Source: Acidobacteriota bacterium
GTDB lineage: Bacteria; Acidobacteriota; Blastocatellia; Pyrinomonadales; Pyrinomonadaceae
Direction of reading: 5' to 3'
DNA: 7,544 bases
Assembly: GCA_024640445.1 (NCBI GenBank)
Contig: JAHEEZ010000181.1
Coordinates: 1 to 7,544 of the forward strand
Part shown: positions 6,228-7,544 of the stretch, one piece after another
Position numbering within the stretch: position 1 is the stretch's first letter
Layout of the letters: each line of letters starts with the position of its first letter
The notes under the pieces: model-generated
The model's input: only the letters and a program-made list of their open reading frames with translations
Database searches by the model: none
Told to the model about the DNA's origin: nothing
Position numbers and translations under genes: made by a program

Positions 6228-6611
6228 TCAACTGCCAGGAGACCCCAACCGGTCATCTGTCCAACCGAAGGGCGTACTGAATCCGTAGCCGTTGAGCGGC
6301 ATCAGAACCTTGCCTTCTTCCGAAACTTTGTCGAACGCGGTCCGAAGTTCTTCCTCGATGCCGCATTCGACGAAGATCGAGATCGATGGCGTGAAGGTGA
6401 ACGCGAGCCCGACCGGGCTGTCGATGCAGGCGAATTCCCGGCCTGCGACGGTGAAGACAGCTCGTTGCACCGTCCCTTCGGGACCGGGACCTTCAGACCC
6501 ATACTTCTCACATTGCAGGATCTCGGAGTTGGGAAAGAGCGAAACGTAGAAGTCCAGCGCCTCGGAGGCGTTACCTACGAACATCAACTGTGGAATAACG
6601 GACTTGGGCAT
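6228..6611 (-). CDS. PhnB-like VOC / glyoxalase-fold protein, C-terminus probably frameshifted
   Basis: As it stands the frame encodes 127 residues of a PhnB / 3-demethylubiquinone-9 3-methyltransferase-like protein. It opens MPKSVIPQLMFVGNASEALDFY, continues with LFPNSEI, VFTVAGREFACIDSPVG and VLMPLNGYGFS, and reaches FGWTDDR (115-121). The family then normally reads FGVSWQLNL, but here the frame gives LGSPGS and stops. Adding one base at 6245-6246 (TT to TTN) restores F-GVSWQLNLI and a TGA at 6217-6215. So either a one-base deletion inactivated the tail or the assembly lost a base of a TTT run. The biochemical role of the family is varied and mostly unknown. ATG 6611 has GGAG 6 nt upstream. 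The frame is open up to 6662, but that part lies in repeat DNA and is not family-like. Confidence 0.85.
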   Translation of the reverse strand: MPKSVIPQLMFVGNASEALDFYVSLFPNSEILQCEKYGSEGPGPEGTVQRAVFTVAGREFACIDSPVGLAFTFTPSISIFVECGIEEELRTAFDKVSEEGKVLMPLNGYGFSTPFGWTDDRLGSPGS

Positions 6612-6623
6612 AAGGGTCTCCGG

Positions 6624-6648
6624 AAAAAAGATTGCGCCTTGCGGCGCA
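6624..6648 (-). terminator. Intrinsic terminator-like hairpin downstream of the peptidase gene, formed by repeat DNA
   Basis: On the minus strand TGCGCC pairs with GGCGCA across a GCAA tetraloop, then ATC and six T follow (6629-6624). This is a good intrinsic terminator form. The hairpin is the second half of the 42-nt repeat copy at 6634-6675. The Shine-Dalgarno sequence of the VOC gene begins right after the T run, so the hairpin may end the peptidase transcript or act in the VOC leader. Confidence 0.6.
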
Positions 6649-6675
6649 TCGGGCAGGCACAAGACCTGCCCCTAC
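6634..6675 (-). repeat. 42-nt double-hairpin repeat, copy 2, upstream of the VOC gene
   Basis: It has the same layout as 1558-1599. On the minus strand GGGCAGG/CCTGCCC is followed by a GCGCC/GGCGC hairpin, here with a GCAA loop. Differences from copy 1 are a few single bases, mostly in loops. It overlaps the first unit of the exact 50-bp tandem duplication. Its position just before the start of a minus-strand gene, in the same orientation, repeats what is seen at rimM. Confidence 0.8.
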
Positions 6676-6743
6676 ATAAACTGACGGTCTTCAGCGCATC
6701 GGGCAGGCACAAGACCTGCCCCTACATAAACTGACGGTCTTCA
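6644..6743. repeat. Exact 50-bp tandem duplication (two units)
   Basis: Units 6644-6693 and 6694-6743 are identical base for base. Each contains the GGGCAGG/CCTGCCC hairpin of the 42-nt repeat plus the linker ctacataaactgacggtctt. Perfect identity points to a recent duplication. It lies in the spacer between the peptidase and VOC genes. Confidence 0.92.
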
Positions 6744-6771
6744 GTCTCCTGTCTCCCGTCTCCTGTCTCCT
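6744..6771. repeat. Four 7-bp units of GTCTCCY
   Basis: The units gtctcct, gtctccc, gtctcct and gtctcct run in strict 7-bp phase. A degraded fifth unit (gacttct) follows and reaches the stop codon of the peptidase gene. This is another heptamer family, unlike the arrays near ffh in sequence but the same in period. Confidence 0.75.
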
Positions 6772-6776
6772 GACTT

Positions 6777-7289
6777 CTACCTCTGCACCGACCCCGCCGC
6801 GTTAGTGATGAATTTCACGAAGAGGCTGGCGTTTTCCCTCACCTCGACCGCGTTCGTCGGACCCGGGAACGGGTTATTGTAGATGAAATGCCCGTCACCG
6901 CTGTCATCGTATGCTTTCACGACGATGATATGGTAGGTACCCTTCTTAATAAATTTTGAGACCCACAGAGGACCTTTTGTAAGTTCTCTGTGCAGCGCCT
7001 CGGCGCCATCGGAAAGGCCGACGTCGAAGAAACCCCTCTTCGCATTGAAAGTCCCCCCCGACAAAGCAGTCAATCCCAGTGCGGTTGCGCATTTCTTGTA
7101 TTCCGTGTCGAGAAGACCATTTTCCATCGAGTCCTCAAAATCAATCACACCCGACAACTTGTCCCGTATCGAATCGATGTTCTTTCCTTTCGACCACAAA
7201 AGCATCTGGTAAGAAGCAAACCAGCACTGCTGGTGGTTCTGCTGCCCAAATCCGGCTGTCGGAACCCAATGGTTGATGTTCGAAGCCAT
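6777..7289 (-). CDS. Papain-like cysteine peptidase, AvrRpt2 (C70) type
   Basis: This 170-residue single-domain protein has a papain-fold catalytic triad in order. Cys22 sits in QQNHQQCWFASYQMLL, with Gln16 placed six residues before it as the oxyanion glutamine. His120 is in GTYHIIVVKAYD, and Asn138 or Asn139 is in FIYNNPFPG. This layout matches the papain-like peptidases grouped with AvrRpt2 (Pfam Papain-like_cys_pep). No signal peptide or membrane segment is visible. The substrate is unknown, and related domains occur as effectors, toxins and maturation proteases. I chose ATG 7289 because GGAGG lies 8 nt upstream. An in-frame TTG at 7304 would place that site inside the gene. No partner or immunity gene is recognisable next to it. 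Confidence 0.85.
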   Translation of the reverse strand: MASNINHWVPTAGFGQQNHQQCWFASYQMLLWSKGKNIDSIRDKLSGVIDFEDSMENGLLDTEYKKCATALGLTALSGGTFNAKRGFFDVGLSDGAEALHRELTKGPLWVSKFIKKGTYHIIVVKAYDDSGDGHFIYNNPFPGPTNAVEVRENASLFVKFITNAAGSVQR

Positions 7290-7544
7290 ATTCGTGTCCT
7301 CCAATTGCAGTTTTGGGGATCAACTTCATTTTCTGCCCAATCGACCCGATTTACAAACAAGAAACCGCAGCCGATAACGACTGCGGTCTTATTCGAAACG
7401 CCCCGACCCACTCGTCCGCACACATTCCCGTTCTCAGCCTGCTCGCGGGCGTGATAGGAACTGCGGGTCAGCGGAGAAGATTCAACGTGCTTAAAGCCCA
7501 TCTCCTCGCCTATCCGTTTCCAATCGGCGAATTCCTCCGGAGTC
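7145..7544 (-). CDS. lipA: Lipoyl synthase LipA, 3' end only; frame runs on past the expected stop
   Basis: Lipoyl synthase is a radical SAM enzyme that inserts two sulfur atoms into protein-bound octanoyl groups. Only its C-terminus is visible: TPEEFADWKRIGEEMGFKH then VESSPLTRSSYHAREQA. RSSY is the conserved motif whose serine binds the auxiliary iron-sulfur cluster. The family ends within a few to about 20 residues of this motif. Here the frame stays open for about 98 more residues, to a stop at 7145. It passes through a terminator hairpin and overlaps the first 145 bases of the peptidase gene. One extra base after the GC at about 7438-7440 would give EQA and a TGA stop, so I think the real gene ends near 7437 and a base has been lost. 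The rest of the gene lies beyond the right edge. Confidence 0.85.
   Translation of the reverse strand, partial: TPEEFADWKRIGEEMGFKHVESSPLTRSSYHAREQAENGNVCGRVGRGVSNKTAVVIGCGFLFVNRVDWAENEVDPQNCNWRTRIWLRTSTIGFRQPDLGSRTTSSAGLLLTRCFCGRKERTSIRYGTSCRV
7353..7390 (-). terminator. Intrinsic terminator of lipA
   Basis: On the minus strand ACCGCAGTCG pairs with CGGCTGCGGT (one T-G wobble) across a TTAT loop, and TTCTTGTTTG follows. The hairpin (7387-7364) is about 50 nt after the expected lipA stop and 64 nt before the peptidase ribosome binding site. Transcription should end here, and the peptidase should have its own promoter, which I could not identify with confidence. Confidence 0.8.

Noticed and set aside
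6612..6662. N-terminal extension of the VOC protein from an alternative start at 6662
   Set aside because: It reads through repeat and terminator DNA, and ATG 6611 has a good Shine-Dalgarno sequence and the family-like opening.
6644..6743. Two-repeat CRISPR array
   Set aside because: The two 50-bp units are directly adjacent with no spacer, and no cas gene is present.
4674..7289. Amidohydrolase, VOC protein and peptidase as a novel defence or biosynthetic operon
   Set aside because: A terminator-like hairpin and repeats separate the peptidase from the VOC gene, the VOC gene appears frameshifted, and no core biosynthetic, toxin-antitoxin or nuclease gene is present. Co-function is not supported.

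Overview
The window looks like a bacterial chromosome segment of moderately high GC. Every gene I can support lies on the minus strand, so the genes read from right to left. A conserved housekeeping operon fills positions 1-4149. Transcribed in order it is ffh, rpsP, khpA, rimM, trmD and rplS, with rplS cut by the left edge. It couples the signal recognition particle GTPase to ribosomal proteins bS16 and bL19, an RNA-binding KH protein, a 16S maturation factor and the tRNA m1G37 methyltransferase. A good sigma70-type promoter (TTGACA, 17-nt spacer, TAGTAT) lies just upstream of ffh. The repeat-rich spacers, the Ala/Glu-extended bS16 and the general gene content remind me of Acidobacteriota (Blastocatellia-like) genomes. 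That is an impression from memory, not something shown here.

Positions 4150-4673 hold no intact gene but are not featureless. Next to the promoter is an array of degenerate 7-bp units, followed by a second array in the opposite orientation. After these come a third small heptamer array, a perfect GC-rich palindrome, a 9-bp repeat, and the 3' remnant of a glyoxalase-fold (VOC/PhnB-like) gene.

Positions 4674-7544 are an accessory stretch. It contains a probable lipoprotein amidohydrolase with a full set of metal ligands, a PhnB-like VOC gene that seems to have lost one base near its 3' end, a small papain-like (AvrRpt2-type) cysteine peptidase, and the 3' end of lipA (lipoyl synthase). The lipA frame runs through its own terminator and into the peptidase gene, which suggests another one-base loss.

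A 42-nt double-hairpin repeat occurs both at the khpA-rimM junction and just upstream of the VOC gene. In the second place its main part is also duplicated as an exact 50-bp tandem repeat. I see no defence system, CRISPR array, integrase or transposase. The most interesting signals are the repeat families, their closeness to promoters and start codons, and the two probable frameshifts.
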